This document shows positions 55,251 through 63,861 of a DNA stretch of 64,000 bases, piece by piece; position 1 is the first letter of the stretch, and each line of letters begins with the position of its first letter. Below the pieces are notes generated by a model that saw nothing but the letters and a program-made list of their open reading frames with translations, was not told the DNA's origin and searched no databases. Source of the DNA: Candidatus Eremiobacterota bacterium (GTDB taxonomy: Bacteria; Vulcanimicrobiota; CADAWZ01; Ess09-12). The stretch covers positions 94,660 to 158,659 of the forward strand of contig JAVHLM010000017.1 of assembly GCA_031082125.1 (NCBI GenBank), read 5' to 3'. Position numbers and translations under genes: made by a program.

Positions 55251-57076
55251 AGGAAAAGCGTTTCCCCGGGAGTCGAGGCGAGAGGGGGGCCAAGCACCTC
55301 CTCAAGAAGGGCGATTGCCTCGTCATAATCAAGCTTCCCCCCGGGGTTTTCCATGGCCTGGAAGAACCTCCTGTGCGCTATCACATACTTGAATCCCTTC
55401 AGAGAGAGCTTCCCGGCATCGCACCTGAGTTCCTCAACAGGCACATAGTGCTCTTTTTCCAGGGTAAAGAAGCGGCAGAGAAGGGCATTCTCCTCTATAA
55501 AACGCTTGTAGCGACCTGGGTACCTCATCACATCAAACTCGCCAGGGCCGCCGAGCATGGCCTTCCCATGATAAATCTGGTATAAAACCGCGTCATGACA
55601 GTAGCCTATCGGCACATTGACAAGGGCAATGGCTCCTTCGCGGGAAATCATGGAATAAAAGGCGGGAGCACAAGGTCTTGACACCTGCACAGGAAGGTAC
55701 CCTTTCAGAGTGAGTTCTCCTCCGTAGAGCAGCAGAATCAGCGACACAATGCCCCATTTTGCCCCCAGGGGGAGACCTTCCCTTTTCATGAAGCGCGAGA
55801 GAGCATAGCCCGTCATGATCACCATTGACAGCACCATGACGCTTTCCATGCGGTAGGGGTAATAGAGCCTTGAAAAGAAAGGGAGATACTTGTAGAAAAG
55901 AAGGTAGGGAAGCGGCACAGGACTCCCCAGGGCGGTGACATAGAAGGTGTCTCCCACCTTCATATAGGGACCGAGGGAGATGAGGAAAAAGAAGAGAAAG
56001 ACCGCTCCCCAGAAACGAGGAGCGCCCTTCATGAACAGAAGGGCCGCAAAGGGGAGGAAAAAAATCGCAAGGACCATGGTGGGAGGCGAGGAAAAGTGCG
56101 TCATTGAGAAGGGATTCCTCAGGGATTCCGAGAGAGCCAGGATATATTTGATATTCCCCTCGAAGGCTCCGTTCATCACCGAGTCCCCGGGAGGAAAATC
56201 AGTGAAAAAGCGGATACCCGTATCGCTGTCTGAGTGCTTATAGGCGCTCCAGTAAGGGAGAATCACAGGGACAAGCATGAGAGCGGAAAGACACGCCAGG
56301 GCGGCGGCTTTTTTCAGAACTCCCCTCTCCTTTGAGGCAAGGAGCCAGCATAAATAAAGGAAAGTGACCATGACAAGGAAAAAGCCGTAAAACCAGTAGA
56401 AAAGACAGGAAATGACAAAGGAGAGGGCGGCCAGGAAGAGATCCCTGCGGGTGGCGGTGCCCCTGAAAAAGCGCAGGGCGCACAGCAGGTAAAGCATCAT
56501 GGGAAATATCATTGACTGGGCGACTCTTCCATGGGAGATCTCGAAGAGCACATAAGGGTTGAGGGCTCCCACAAGCCCGCATATGAAAGAAACGGCGGGG
56601 CTGAAGAGAAGAGTGCGGCCCAGGGCATACCCTGAGAGCGCATTGGCAATGATGACCGCCATGCACATGACGTTGAAATAAGCCCACCGGTGAAAAAGAA
56701 GCTGGAAAGGGAGAGAGAGAAAAGCATCGGCCATGTTCCCGAGAAGAAGAAGAAGATTGCAGCCATAGGGGTAATAATCAAGGGCGGTGTAAAAAGGGGA
56801 GATTCCGGAAGATAAGGCCTTGTGCACGTACCACTGGACCCAGAGGTTTCCCTCGAGATCCTGCATGAGACCAAGCTCACCCACCACATGGGTCCTTATC
56901 ACAGGGAGAACCGGAGCAATCACTCCCAGCGCACAGACAAGGTAACCTGAGAGGACAAGGAGCAGAATGCCCTTTCCCTCAAGGAAAAAGGCCGATTTCC
57001 CCCGGGGACGTGAAAGAGGGCTTTTCTCCACTCTCCCATAGTTTTTCACGGGAGGGCACCTTTCCTTCTTCGCCAT
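55226..57076 (-). CDS. Large multi-pass membrane protein, GT-C-like, unknown function
   Basis: 616 residues. A basic N-terminal tail (1-30) is followed by about eleven membrane helices (35-470) and a C-terminal soluble domain (about 475-610). The first periplasmic loop contains DLEGNLWVQWYVHKAL, an acidic/aromatic loop as in GT-C glycosyltransferases and YfhO-like proteins. I do not recognise a specific family. Its 3' end is convergent with the HIT gene and lies in the tandem duplication. Confidence 0.65.
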   Translation of the reverse strand: MAKKERCPPVKNYGRVEKSPLSRPRGKSAFFLEGKGILLLVLSGYLVCALGVIAPVLPVIRTHVVGELGLMQDLEGNLWVQWYVHKALSSGISPFYTALDYYPYGCNLLLLLGNMADAFLSLPFQLLFHRWAYFNVMCMAVIIANALSGYALGRTLLFSPAVSFICGLVGALNPYVLFEISHGRVAQSMIFPMMLYLLCALRFFRGTATRRDLFLAALSFVISCLFYWFYGFFLVMVTFLYLCWLLASKERGVLKKAAALACLSALMLVPVILPYWSAYKHSDSDTGIRFFTDFPPGDSVMNGAFEGNIKYILALSESLRNPFSMTHFSSPPTMVLAIFFLPFAALLFMKGAPRFWGAVFLFFFLISLGPYMKVGDTFYVTALGSPVPLPYLLFYKYLPFFSRLYYPYRMESVMVLSMVIMTGYALSRFMKREGLPLGAKWGIVSLILLLYGGELTLKGYLPVQVSRPCAPAFYSMISREGAIALVNVPIGYCHDAVLYQIYHGKAMLGGPGEFDVMRYPGRYKRFIEENALLCRFFTLEKEHYVPVEELRCDAGKLSLKGFKYVIAHRRFFQAMENPGGKLDYDEAIALLEEVLGPPLASTPGETLFLLPGRPVK

Positions 57077-57221
57077 GAATCCCCGGACCTCTCGTCACAT
57101 AAACCCTGCATCATTCCATTCAATGCTCCCCTCCATTTTTTCCCGCTGACAGGATTTTCAGCAGTTTTAGGGAAACAAAGAAAAAAAAATAACCACCCAG
57201 AGAGAAAAAGGAGGACTCCAC

Positions 57222-58379
57222 TTGAATTACCATCTTACGGAAGAACAACAGAGAATCCAGCAGGCATTCAGGAAAGTTGCCCAGGAAGTGGCTGCGCCTC
57301 TCGCATTGGAGCTCGATGAAAAGGAGGAGTTTCCCTGGAAGGTCATAGAGGCGATGCGCAAAGAGAACCTCATGGGCCTGTTCCTCCCCAGGGAATATGA
57401 CGGCCTGGGAGGAAGCGTCATGGAGCTCTGCCTCGCCGTCGAGGAGCTCTCGCGGGTCTCGTCGGGAATCGCCATCAGCTTCGCTGCCAACGCCCTGGGA
57501 AGCTTCCCCATACTTCTCCATGGAAACGAGGAACAGAAGAAAAAATATCTCACCCCCGTGGCACGGGGTGAAAAAATGGCTGCCTTCGGCCTCACTGAGC
57601 CAGAAGCAGGTTCTGATGCCACAGGAATACAGACCACTGCAACAAAAAAGGGGGATTTTTATCTGCTGAGGGGGAACAAGCAGTGGATCACCAATGGCAA
57701 GGAAGCGGAGACCTACACCATCTTTGCCTCAACGGACCGATCCAGGGGAGGCCGCGGAATATCGGCCTTCATAGTGGAAAAGGGCTGGGAGGGCTTCACC
57801 TTCGGGAGAAAAGAGGAAAAGCTGGGAATACGGTGCTCAACAACCATGAACCTCATCTTCGATGACTGCCCCGTGCCGAAAGAGAACCTCCTCGGCAGGG
57901 AGGGACTGGGATTCGTCGTCGCCATGAAGACCCTCGACAAGGCAAGGCCCGGTGTTGCCGCCCAGGGTCTTGGCATTGCCCAGGGTGGGCTTGACGTGCT
58001 CCTTGACTATCTTGCGGGCCTGCAGAAGGAACGGGGAGCCCTCCCTGACATCCCCGAGCTCCACAACGAGCTTGGCACCATTGCCACTCTTGTCGAAGCG
58101 ACAAGGGCCCTCATATATGCCGTAGCCCGATCGGTGGACTCCGGGGACAGGCATGCCTCACGGGACGCCGCCATGGCGAAGCTCTTCGCCTCTGATGTCT
58201 CAGTGGAAGTGGCAAACAGGGTGGTGAGCCTCATGGGACTCCTTTCGATCCGCTATGGCCATCCCGCCGAAAGGCTCTTCAGGGATGCGAAGATCACCCA
58301 GATATATGAAGGAACCAACGAGATACAGAAAGGGGTTATCGCCCTCGAGATGATCAAGGGCCTCAGAAAGAGGGAGTAA
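57222..58379 (+). CDS. Acyl-CoA dehydrogenase
   Basis: 385 residues, the normal length. FAD motifs AAFGLTEPEAGSDA and QWITNGKEAETY, and the C-terminal helical domain with ITQIYEGTNEIQ, are present. Glu363 of IYEGT is the likely catalytic base (Glu376 in MCAD). It oxidises a short or branched acyl-CoA with an electron-transferring flavoprotein. The TTG start has AAAAGGAGG upstream. No other beta-oxidation gene is near, so substrate and pathway are open. Confidence 0.93.
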   Translation: MNYHLTEEQQRIQQAFRKVAQEVAAPLALELDEKEEFPWKVIEAMRKENLMGLFLPREYDGLGGSVMELCLAVEELSRVSSGIAISFAANALGSFPILLHGNEEQKKKYLTPVARGEKMAAFGLTEPEAGSDATGIQTTATKKGDFYLLRGNKQWITNGKEAETYTIFASTDRSRGGRGISAFIVEKGWEGFTFGRKEEKLGIRCSTTMNLIFDDCPVPKENLLGREGLGFVVAMKTLDKARPGVAAQGLGIAQGGLDVLLDYLAGLQKERGALPDIPELHNELGTIATLVEATRALIYAVARSVDSGDRHASRDAAMAKLFASDVSVEVANRVVSLMGLLSIRYGHPAERLFRDAKITQIYEGTNEIQKGVIALEMIKGLRKRE

Positions 58380-58381
58380 CG

Positions 58382-58954
58382 CTACTTGGTGGCAGTCTCC
58401 CCTCTCAGGAAAAGCTTGATCTTGAAATTTTTGGTATCAATGGAGCCCGTGATCCGATATTTTCCTGGGACCACGGGCTTTCCTTCAAAATCGCTCTGAT
58501 CCCAGATACCGGTGAAGACCTTTTCCCTGCCCCCCTCAATCTTTACGGTGTGGGGCGTATTGACCTGCCCCACCTTTGCCGAGTATTTCCACACATCAAA
58601 GGGAATTTTCACAAAGAAAAGATCCTGCTCCCTCTGCACCAGGAAGTCCGCCTCAAGGTTCGTGGGAAACTCAAGATAGACCGGCTTGTCGCTCAGGTTC
58701 TTGACGCCGAGCCTGAGCTTTACGTCGTCACCGGCATAATAGACCTCTTTTTCCATCTTCAGCGAAAAGGAGAGATTCCTGACCTTCCTGTCCACCCTCG
58801 TGGTGAGCACCGAGCTCTTCACGACAAAATAGCGCAGAGCTCCCATGAATGCGAGGAGAATCACCACGATGAGGATGACAAAGAGGGCTATCTCCTTCCT
58901 GGGATCTCTCTCGACCTTTTTGCGGAAACGGAAACGGAAAAAAATCGTTATCAC
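58382..58954 (-). CDS. Membrane-anchored BsuPI-like beta-sandwich protein
   Basis: 190 residues. A basic N-terminus and a membrane helix (about 22-45) precede a domain like BsuPI intracellular protease inhibitor. It shows strands FSLKMEKEVYYAGDDVKLRL and VKNLSDKPVYLEFPT, then DVWKYS and VPGKYRITG. Such domains also occur in cell-surface proteins, and inhibition is not implied. It is convergent with the acyl-CoA dehydrogenase gene (2-base gap) and divergent from the secreted protein gene at 59049. Confidence 0.65.
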   Translation of the reverse strand: MITIFFRFRFRKKVERDPRKEIALFVILIVVILLAFMGALRYFVVKSSVLTTRVDRKVRNLSFSLKMEKEVYYAGDDVKLRLGVKNLSDKPVYLEFPTNLEADFLVQREQDLFFVKIPFDVWKYSAKVGQVNTPHTVKIEGGREKVFTGIWDQSDFEGKPVVPGKYRITGSIDTKNFKIKLFLRGETATK

Positions 58955-58976
58955 CCTCCCGGGCGGAATTTGCCCC

Positions 58977-59005
58977 TTGACTATTCAACGAAAATGGATT
59001 ATATC
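58977..59005 (+). promoter_or_regulatory. Promoter of the 59049-60083 gene
   Basis: -35 TTGACT (58977-58982), 17-base spacer, -10 TATATC (59000-59005), followed by a ribosome site AAGGAG before the ATG at 59049. Confidence 0.55.
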
Positions 59006-59048
59006 CTTTACAGGGAGAAGTTTTACCGCTCTCTTCAAGGAGTGATGC

Positions 59049-60083
59049 ATGATGGACATTCACCGCATGGTCAGGGCGGCGCTCATGGCAGCTCTGATGC
59101 TCTTGATTACTGCAGGGGGGGCTCAGGCCCTGACCGCAATGGTGATAAGAATAGAAGGCACCAGGATCATACTGAACAAGGGCTCCAATGATTCCCTTGC
59201 TCCCGGGCAGGAGTTCTACGTGCACCGCATAGGGAATCCCGTGGGAAAGATAAAGACCGTGCTTGTTGACTCTTTCTCCTCAGAGGCCTCCGTGGTCACC
59301 CTTGAGCGTGACCAGACCGTCAGGGTGGGAGATGTGGTCACCACGGAGCCTTTCTCCGTGCCCTATACCCCCCCTCCTCCCGCTCTGAAAAACAATGATA
59401 CCTGGAAATCGGGAGCCCCCTCGACAGGCGGCGGAGAGTCGCAGGCTTACCTGGACAGGCTGCAGTCCCAGATAAAGGTGGTATCCTTCAAAAGCGGCCC
59501 CAAGGGGCAGATGAGAGTGGGCATCGGCGAGGTATCGCTTGCCGTGAACGCGCTGGGCTATCTTTCATATGCCTCCTATGCCGATCCCTGGATGCTTGTC
59601 ACGGTAGGGTCGGGCCTTTTGAATCAGTACAACACTTCCAAGAAGCTGGGAACGGAATCGGTGGTGACGGTGGCCGTTACTTATTACGATGAAGCTCTCA
59701 TCGCTTCCCAGGCAAGGTTTTTTGCCTCCAAGGAGGGAATTACCGATGAAGGGCAGATCGCTGAGATAAAAAACGGCCTTGTCCAGCAGATGGGAACCGA
59801 TACGTCGGCAGTCTTCCACGTCAAGATAATGAACAAGGGGAAGACGGTGCTGCAGCTTGCCCCCTTCAAATGGCACATGTATCTCGTCAATTCCGCCGGG
59901 CAGAAAGTCACGGCCTCACGGTACGAGGATTCCCTCGACAAGGGCGTGGGGCCCAACAGCGAAACCCAGGGCTATGTGTACTTTCCCAGGACCGACGAGA
60001 CAGGATCACAGAACTTTTCGGGAGGATCGGTGAAGATCAAGCTCGAATCGATCCTTGGAGGTCACAAGGAACTTGCCTGGTAG
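59049..60083 (+). CDS. Secreted protein with FlgT-C-like N-terminal domain, unknown function
   Basis: 344 residues. The signal peptide (about 1-28, ending AQA) precedes a small beta domain (about 30-100: IILNKGSNDSLAPGQEFYVHR and VRVGDVV). That domain resembles the C-terminal part of FlgT-type proteins. A Pro/Ser linker (105-135) and a 200-residue beta-rich domain with no recognised motif follow. It is the gene directly before the radical SAM/HTNS operon, 35 bases before that operon's promoter, but it has its own promoter. Confidence 0.6.
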   Translation: MMDIHRMVRAALMAALMLLITAGGAQALTAMVIRIEGTRIILNKGSNDSLAPGQEFYVHRIGNPVGKIKTVLVDSFSSEASVVTLERDQTVRVGDVVTTEPFSVPYTPPPPALKNNDTWKSGAPSTGGGESQAYLDRLQSQIKVVSFKSGPKGQMRVGIGEVSLAVNALGYLSYASYADPWMLVTVGSGLLNQYNTSKKLGTESVVTVAVTYYDEALIASQARFFASKEGITDEGQIAEIKNGLVQQMGTDTSAVFHVKIMNKGKTVLQLAPFKWHMYLVNSAGQKVTASRYEDSLDKGVGPNSETQGYVYFPRTDETGSQNFSGGSVKIKLESILGGHKELAW

Positions 60084-60117
60084 GAGAATTTTCTCCCCAT
60101 GGCAGTGAGCGGTACTC

Positions 60118-60146
60118 TTGAAAAAGAGCGGGCTATCATATATAAT
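60118..60146 (+). promoter_or_regulatory. Strong promoter of the HTNS/radical SAM operon
   Basis: -35 TTGAAA (60118-60123), 17-base spacer, consensus -10 TATAAT (60141-60146). Transcription would start near 60153, 43 bases before the ATG at 60196. It rules out a start at 60118 for the following gene. Confidence 0.8.
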
Positions 60147-60195
60147 AGGAGTACCCCCTGAAAAGGGCTTACTTTTGTTTGCACTGAGGTACATT

Positions 60196-60804
60196 ATGGC
60201 ACACCGTATTCCAGGCAGTCCTCTCACGGTAAAGGCGCGCCTTCACAGACCCGGAGAAGGGAAGAGGAATATACTCCAGGAGATGAGGGACTTCGTCATG
60301 CACGGCCTTGTCATGCGGCAGCTTTCCCTGTGGGAGCCCTCGAAAGGCCATGATAGCGCTCCCCTTGTGAAGCTGATGCCCAGCGCTCTTTCAAGCAGGG
60401 AGCCCTCACCTGGCGAGAAAATCATCTCCCTTTTCAGCGATCCCCTGGAATATTCATTTACGCAGAGGAGGATGACGGGCTTCATGGCGAAAACCGTGGC
60501 ATGCCTCCTCCTCTTCGGAAGCATCCTGACCCCGGGCTCCCCCGGGGAAAAAGCGCAGCAAGGCAAAGAAAGCCAGGCCGCCATGAAGCACCAGGCAGAG
60601 ATCTCTGACTGCCCCCTCAGCTTCCGCTTTGCAGAAAAAGCCTATGCGGCCGTTGACTGCGTTTCAACGAGCGATTCTCATACCTTTGAGCTTGTGAAGA
60701 GTCTGAACCATACCAACAGCAGCTATACCCATCAGAATTCGACTCCTCACACAAACTCCCATACGAACAGCAATCCCGGTCCAATGCCCGGTCCCCCCCC
60801 CTAA
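60196..60804 (+). CDS. Putative radical SAM substrate 1 with C-terminal HTNS repeats
   Basis: 202 residues. The N-terminal cytosol-like part (about 1-90) contains SREPSPGEKIISLFS and YSF. A hydrophobic segment (about 95-120, AKTVACLLLFGSIL) follows. The C-terminal part has a DC...DC Cys pair and ends with HTNS, HQNS, HTNS and HTNS before NPGPMPGPPP. The ATG is 43 bases after the predicted transcription start, with GAGG 7 bases upstream. The next gene encodes a diverged paralogue with the same plan, and a radical SAM gene follows. It probably is a modified peptide precursor; nothing is known of it. Confidence 0.7.
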   Translation: MAHRIPGSPLTVKARLHRPGEGKRNILQEMRDFVMHGLVMRQLSLWEPSKGHDSAPLVKLMPSALSSREPSPGEKIISLFSDPLEYSFTQRRMTGFMAKTVACLLLFGSILTPGSPGEKAQQGKESQAAMKHQAEISDCPLSFRFAEKAYAAVDCVSTSDSHTFELVKSLNHTNSSYTHQNSTPHTNSHTNSNPGPMPGPPP

Positions 60805-60838
60805 TCGGGCACCGACCCATCAGGAAAGGAGCTTTCTC

Positions 60839-61462
60839 ATGAGCTACAAATTTAAGGTCACCCTTCAGAAAAAGGACAGATCCTTCAAGGGCTGCAAAGA
60901 TTCCCCGGCTCTTGCCTGCATTGAGCGCTTTAAGGCACTCCTCGGCCGGCAGGAGCTGAGAGCCTACTTCATTGAAGAGCGCCAGGAGCAGCCCGTCTTC
61001 ATAAAGCTCCATTCCACAGTGAGGGAGCCCGGCATTCTTGAGAGGCTTCTTACAAGACTCATGCCGGGATACGAGTTCAGCTTTTTTGAGCGCCCGCTCT
61101 GCGGCACACTCCGCCGGGCTTTTGCCACGTCCATGGTGGGCCTTTTTGCCATTGCGAGCTTTATGGGCCTCTCGGCAAAACAGGTGCAGGCCTCGGTGGA
61201 AAAAAGCGAGAATCTCCCCGACGTCCAGAAACTCCCCAGGACGCTCCAGAAGACCATGGAGTTTCTCCCTACGGACTGCCCGCCCATAGTGCGCCTTACC
61301 AATTGCATTACCACCTCCCAGACCTTTCCCGCCCCTCAGTCGCTTCAGCATGAGTTTGCCCAGTATTCGACTCATACCAACAGTCACTCCAATACCACCT
61401 TTTCTCACACCAATACTCCTGCATACCATGTAAACCTTACGCCTGGAGACTCAATCTTCTAA
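60839..61462 (+). CDS. Putative radical SAM substrate 2 with C-terminal HTN repeats
   Basis: 207 residues with the same architecture as the previous gene. The N-terminal domain contains VREPGILERLL and YEFSF. A hydrophobic segment (about 95-120, ATSMVGLFAIASFMGL) precedes a DC...NC Cys pair and HTNS, HSNT and HTNT before the C-terminal PAYH segment. AAAGGAG is 8 bases before the ATG. Its stop is directly followed by the start codon of the radical SAM gene, so the two are translationally coupled. Similarity to gene 1 is clear in REP-GE-(I/L)(I/L) and YEFSF. Confidence 0.7.
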   Translation: MSYKFKVTLQKKDRSFKGCKDSPALACIERFKALLGRQELRAYFIEERQEQPVFIKLHSTVREPGILERLLTRLMPGYEFSFFERPLCGTLRRAFATSMVGLFAIASFMGLSAKQVQASVEKSENLPDVQKLPRTLQKTMEFLPTDCPPIVRLTNCITTSQTFPAPQSLQHEFAQYSTHTNSHSNTTFSHTNTPAYHVNLTPGDSIF

Positions 61463-62698
61463 ATGGTACTTGAGCTGAGAGGGCCTGTCGTCATATCACT
61501 TGAGGTCACTACGCTCTGCAACAGCAACTGCCCCGGGTGCAGCAATGTATTTCCTCATGAGCACTCCGAGAAGCTCCTCACTGCCCCGCAGTGGGATTCG
61601 CTCATCAGGAAGCTCTCACCTTATGTGCAGGAGTTCAGGATCACCGGCGGCGAGCCTATTCTCCGGAGCGACCTCTTTGATATCCTGTCCTCCCTCGAGG
61701 AAGAAAAAAAGTATTATCATATTTTCACCAACGGCCTCTGGAAAGACGCCGACGCCATGGCCGACAGGTTCCAGAGCTTTGCGCACCTCTCCTCCTTTCT
61801 TGTCTCGCTCCATGGCCACACAGGTGAATCGCACCTCAGCTTCGCAGGGAAGGACTCATTCCAGCAAGTTACCGGCACCATAAGGACCCTTGTACAGGCC
61901 GGCTTTGAAGTAAATACCAATGCCGTCCTCACTAAGGATAACGCAAAGCATATAGAGGACCTTGTGAACCTCTCCTGCGAGCTGGGGGCAAAAGGAACGG
62001 TATTCAACAGGTATATCGGCATCCCACGGGAGGGGGTCAGCGTTTCCGAGGAGGAGCTTCAAGGTGCCCTCGAAAAAATCGATGAGCTCCAGAAGCAGGG
62101 TTATAACTGCCTCATCGGGAACTGTGTGCCCTACTGCTTTTTCCCCTCTTCCTCATCAGGGTGCCTCGCCGGCATCACCTTCGGAACGGTAGATCCCTTC
62201 GGGAACCTGAGGCCGTGCAACCACTCGCCGAGGATAATCGGGAGCCTTCTCAAGGAGGAAGTCTCGCACCTCTGGAAATCGAAAGCACTGAGAAAATGGA
62301 GGGAGCAGCTCCCAAGAGAGTGCAGCCGGTGCATAAAGCTCTCTTACTGTCCCTCGGGCTGCAGGGCCATTGCCGACCTTCTTTCAGAGCCCTGCGATCC
62401 CCTCATCAGGGGTCACGTCAAAAAGGAGCGCCTCCCCGAAAAAATACTGGAGATAACCCTTGAGGAAGACCTCTGCCCTTCTCCCCGCTTCATTACGCGC
62501 CAGGAGGAATTTGGACTGGCCCTTATCCACCATACGCAGGTTATCCCCGTCTCACACAGGGCAAAGGCCATTATCGAAATGGTAGATGGAAAGACCACCC
62601 TCAGGGAAATAGAAAAGAGACACGGCAGCGCGTCTCTTTCTTTTCTCTATTCCCTCTATATAAGGAATTTCATAGACTTCTCAGGCAGCAGGCCCTGA
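61463..62698 (+). CDS. Radical SAM/SPASM peptide-modifying enzyme with C-terminal PqqD-like domain
   Basis: 411 residues. CNSNCPGC (Cys19, Cys23, Cys26) binds the SAM cluster; TGGEPIL follows. The middle contains SPASM-type Cys residues (GNCVPYC, GCLAG, LRPCNHS, CSRCIKLSYCPSGC; about 215-300). The last 80 residues form a PqqD/RRE-like domain (SHRAKAIIEMVDGKTTLREI, FLYSLYIRNFIDF) that would bind a leader. Such fusions act on ribosomal peptides. The two preceding genes are the likely substrates. The chemistry on H-T-N-S repeats is unknown. Confidence 0.85.
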   Translation: MVLELRGPVVISLEVTTLCNSNCPGCSNVFPHEHSEKLLTAPQWDSLIRKLSPYVQEFRITGGEPILRSDLFDILSSLEEEKKYYHIFTNGLWKDADAMADRFQSFAHLSSFLVSLHGHTGESHLSFAGKDSFQQVTGTIRTLVQAGFEVNTNAVLTKDNAKHIEDLVNLSCELGAKGTVFNRYIGIPREGVSVSEEELQGALEKIDELQKQGYNCLIGNCVPYCFFPSSSSGCLAGITFGTVDPFGNLRPCNHSPRIIGSLLKEEVSHLWKSKALRKWREQLPRECSRCIKLSYCPSGCRAIADLLSEPCDPLIRGHVKKERLPEKILEITLEEDLCPSPRFITRQEEFGLALIHHTQVIPVSHRAKAIIEMVDGKTTLREIEKRHGSASLSFLYSLYIRNFIDFSGSRP

Positions 62699-62708
62699 GA
62701 TGACGCTC

Positions 62709-63203
62709 TCAGTTCGTTTTCTCCGGCCTGTCCTGGAAAAGATCCTTCTCCAGCATGTCGATGATATTCTGGCCCGGTGCCGCCGCCTCATCAGATGAAA
62801 GTCCCATCCTGAGGTTGTCCATATTCTGGTGTATATAGGTCTTCTGCCTCTCGGTGAGCACATTGGCCATCTTTTTCACAATTCCATCGACACTCTTGAC
62901 GAAAGTCTTGAATTCTTCCTGCTTGGGCCTCATATCACCGATGATCTTCTGGATCTCTGTCTTCTGGCTCTCATTGAGGCTCACATCCTTTGAAGAGCCC
63001 AGCATCATCACTCCCATGAGCACGTCATCAAGCGAAAGCCGATCTGTAGTTCTCGGGGCCTCGAAGATAACCAGCACATTGGAGCGGGTCTGCTGCGGCT
63101 CCGTCATAACCGCCAGATGGGCATTCTTTACCATGATCCCCAAGGCAAGCGCAACGGCAATAATTATCAGCAGCACTATCAGATACGCATCATTTTTCCC
63201 CAT
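62709..63203 (-). CDS. Membrane-anchored LTxxQ-motif protein, paralogue 1
   Basis: 164 residues. The N-terminal anchor (about 7-25) is followed by a helical domain with two LTxxQ-like motifs, LNESQ and LTERQ, as in Spy/CpxP periplasmic stress proteins. It is paralogous to the next gene upstream (63242-63724), with the same layout and length. The role may be as a periplasmic chaperone or sensor. It is convergent with the radical SAM gene, 10 bases away. Confidence 0.6.
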   Translation of the reverse strand: MGKNDAYLIVLLIIIAVALALGIMVKNAHLAVMTEPQQTRSNVLVIFEAPRTTDRLSLDDVLMGVMMLGSSKDVSLNESQKTEIQKIIGDMRPKQEEFKTFVKSVDGIVKKMANVLTERQKTYIHQNMDNLRMGLSSDEAAAPGQNIIDMLEKDLFQDRPEKTN

Positions 63204-63241
63204 GAATAAGCCTCCTCATATAATAATCAGCGTCGTGCGCC

Positions 63242-63724
63242 TTACTTCTTGTTAAGGGTCTTCTCAAACTGGGTGAGCAACTCGGAGCTTTCCGACCCCG
63301 CTCTCCCCATGCGTGCCTGGAACTGTATCATTATTTCTTCCTTGTTCTGGGTGATAAACTTCACCTGTTTTTCCGTGAGCACTTTCAGAATCTTATCCTT
63401 GGAGTCATCAATTTCATTGGAGAGTTTCTTATAATCTTGCTGCTTCTGCTTAATCTCGCCAAGGCACGCGAGCATATCCTTTTTCTGCCTGTCATTGAGA
63501 GCGTATTCCCTGTCTGCATTGAGCACCATCGTGCCGGAGATCAACTGGTTGATGGTGAGATCGGGCTGCTTGAGCTTGGGGTGGATAAAAATATTCACCA
63601 CATTCGCCTTTTCTCCCTTTCTTGTGACCACTGCCCTTGGAGGGCGCTGGGTCACGATGACAGAGCCTAGAAATGTCGCCAATATGATTAGAATGATAAT
63701 CACCAGGGCATCTTTTTTTTCCAT
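63242..63724 (-). CDS. Membrane-anchored LTxxQ-motif protein, paralogue 2
   Basis: 160 residues, start chosen at the ATG at 63724, with GAGGAGG 9 bases upstream. It has an N-terminal anchor (DALVIIILIILATFLGSVIV) and a helical domain with LNDRQ and LTEKQ at the same positions as paralogue 1. The two genes are 38 bases apart on one transcript. Function not known; resemblance to Spy/CpxP is by motif only. Confidence 0.6.
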   Translation of the reverse strand: MEKKDALVIIILIILATFLGSVIVTQRPPRAVVTRKGEKANVVNIFIHPKLKQPDLTINQLISGTMVLNADREYALNDRQKKDMLACLGEIKQKQQDYKKLSNEIDDSKDKILKVLTEKQVKFITQNKEEIMIQFQARMGRAGSESSELLTQFEKTLNKK

Positions 63725-63791
63725 AGGTACTAACCTCCTCAACACCACGAAACACTAATGAACTTCCGCCGGGGTCACTTATTCAATGAAT

Positions 63792-63824
63792 GCCTCTCCC
63801 TGCCTTACGCATACAGGGAGAGGC
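63792..63824 (-). terminator. Hairpin after the Gly-rich gene
   Basis: A perfect 11-bp stem (GCCTCTCCCTG/CAGGGAGAGGC) with an 11-base loop lies 38 bases past the stop of the Gly-rich gene. No T tract follows, so it may stabilise the message or terminate weakly. Confidence 0.5.
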
Positions 63825-63861
63825 TTCCACATCAAAGGCCATCGGGCCTTTACCTCATTCC

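Noticed and set aside
60118..60195. Upstream extension of the first HTNS protein
   Set aside because: Its first codon is the -35 box of a consensus promoter, and the -10 box lies inside it. Translation cannot start upstream of transcription.
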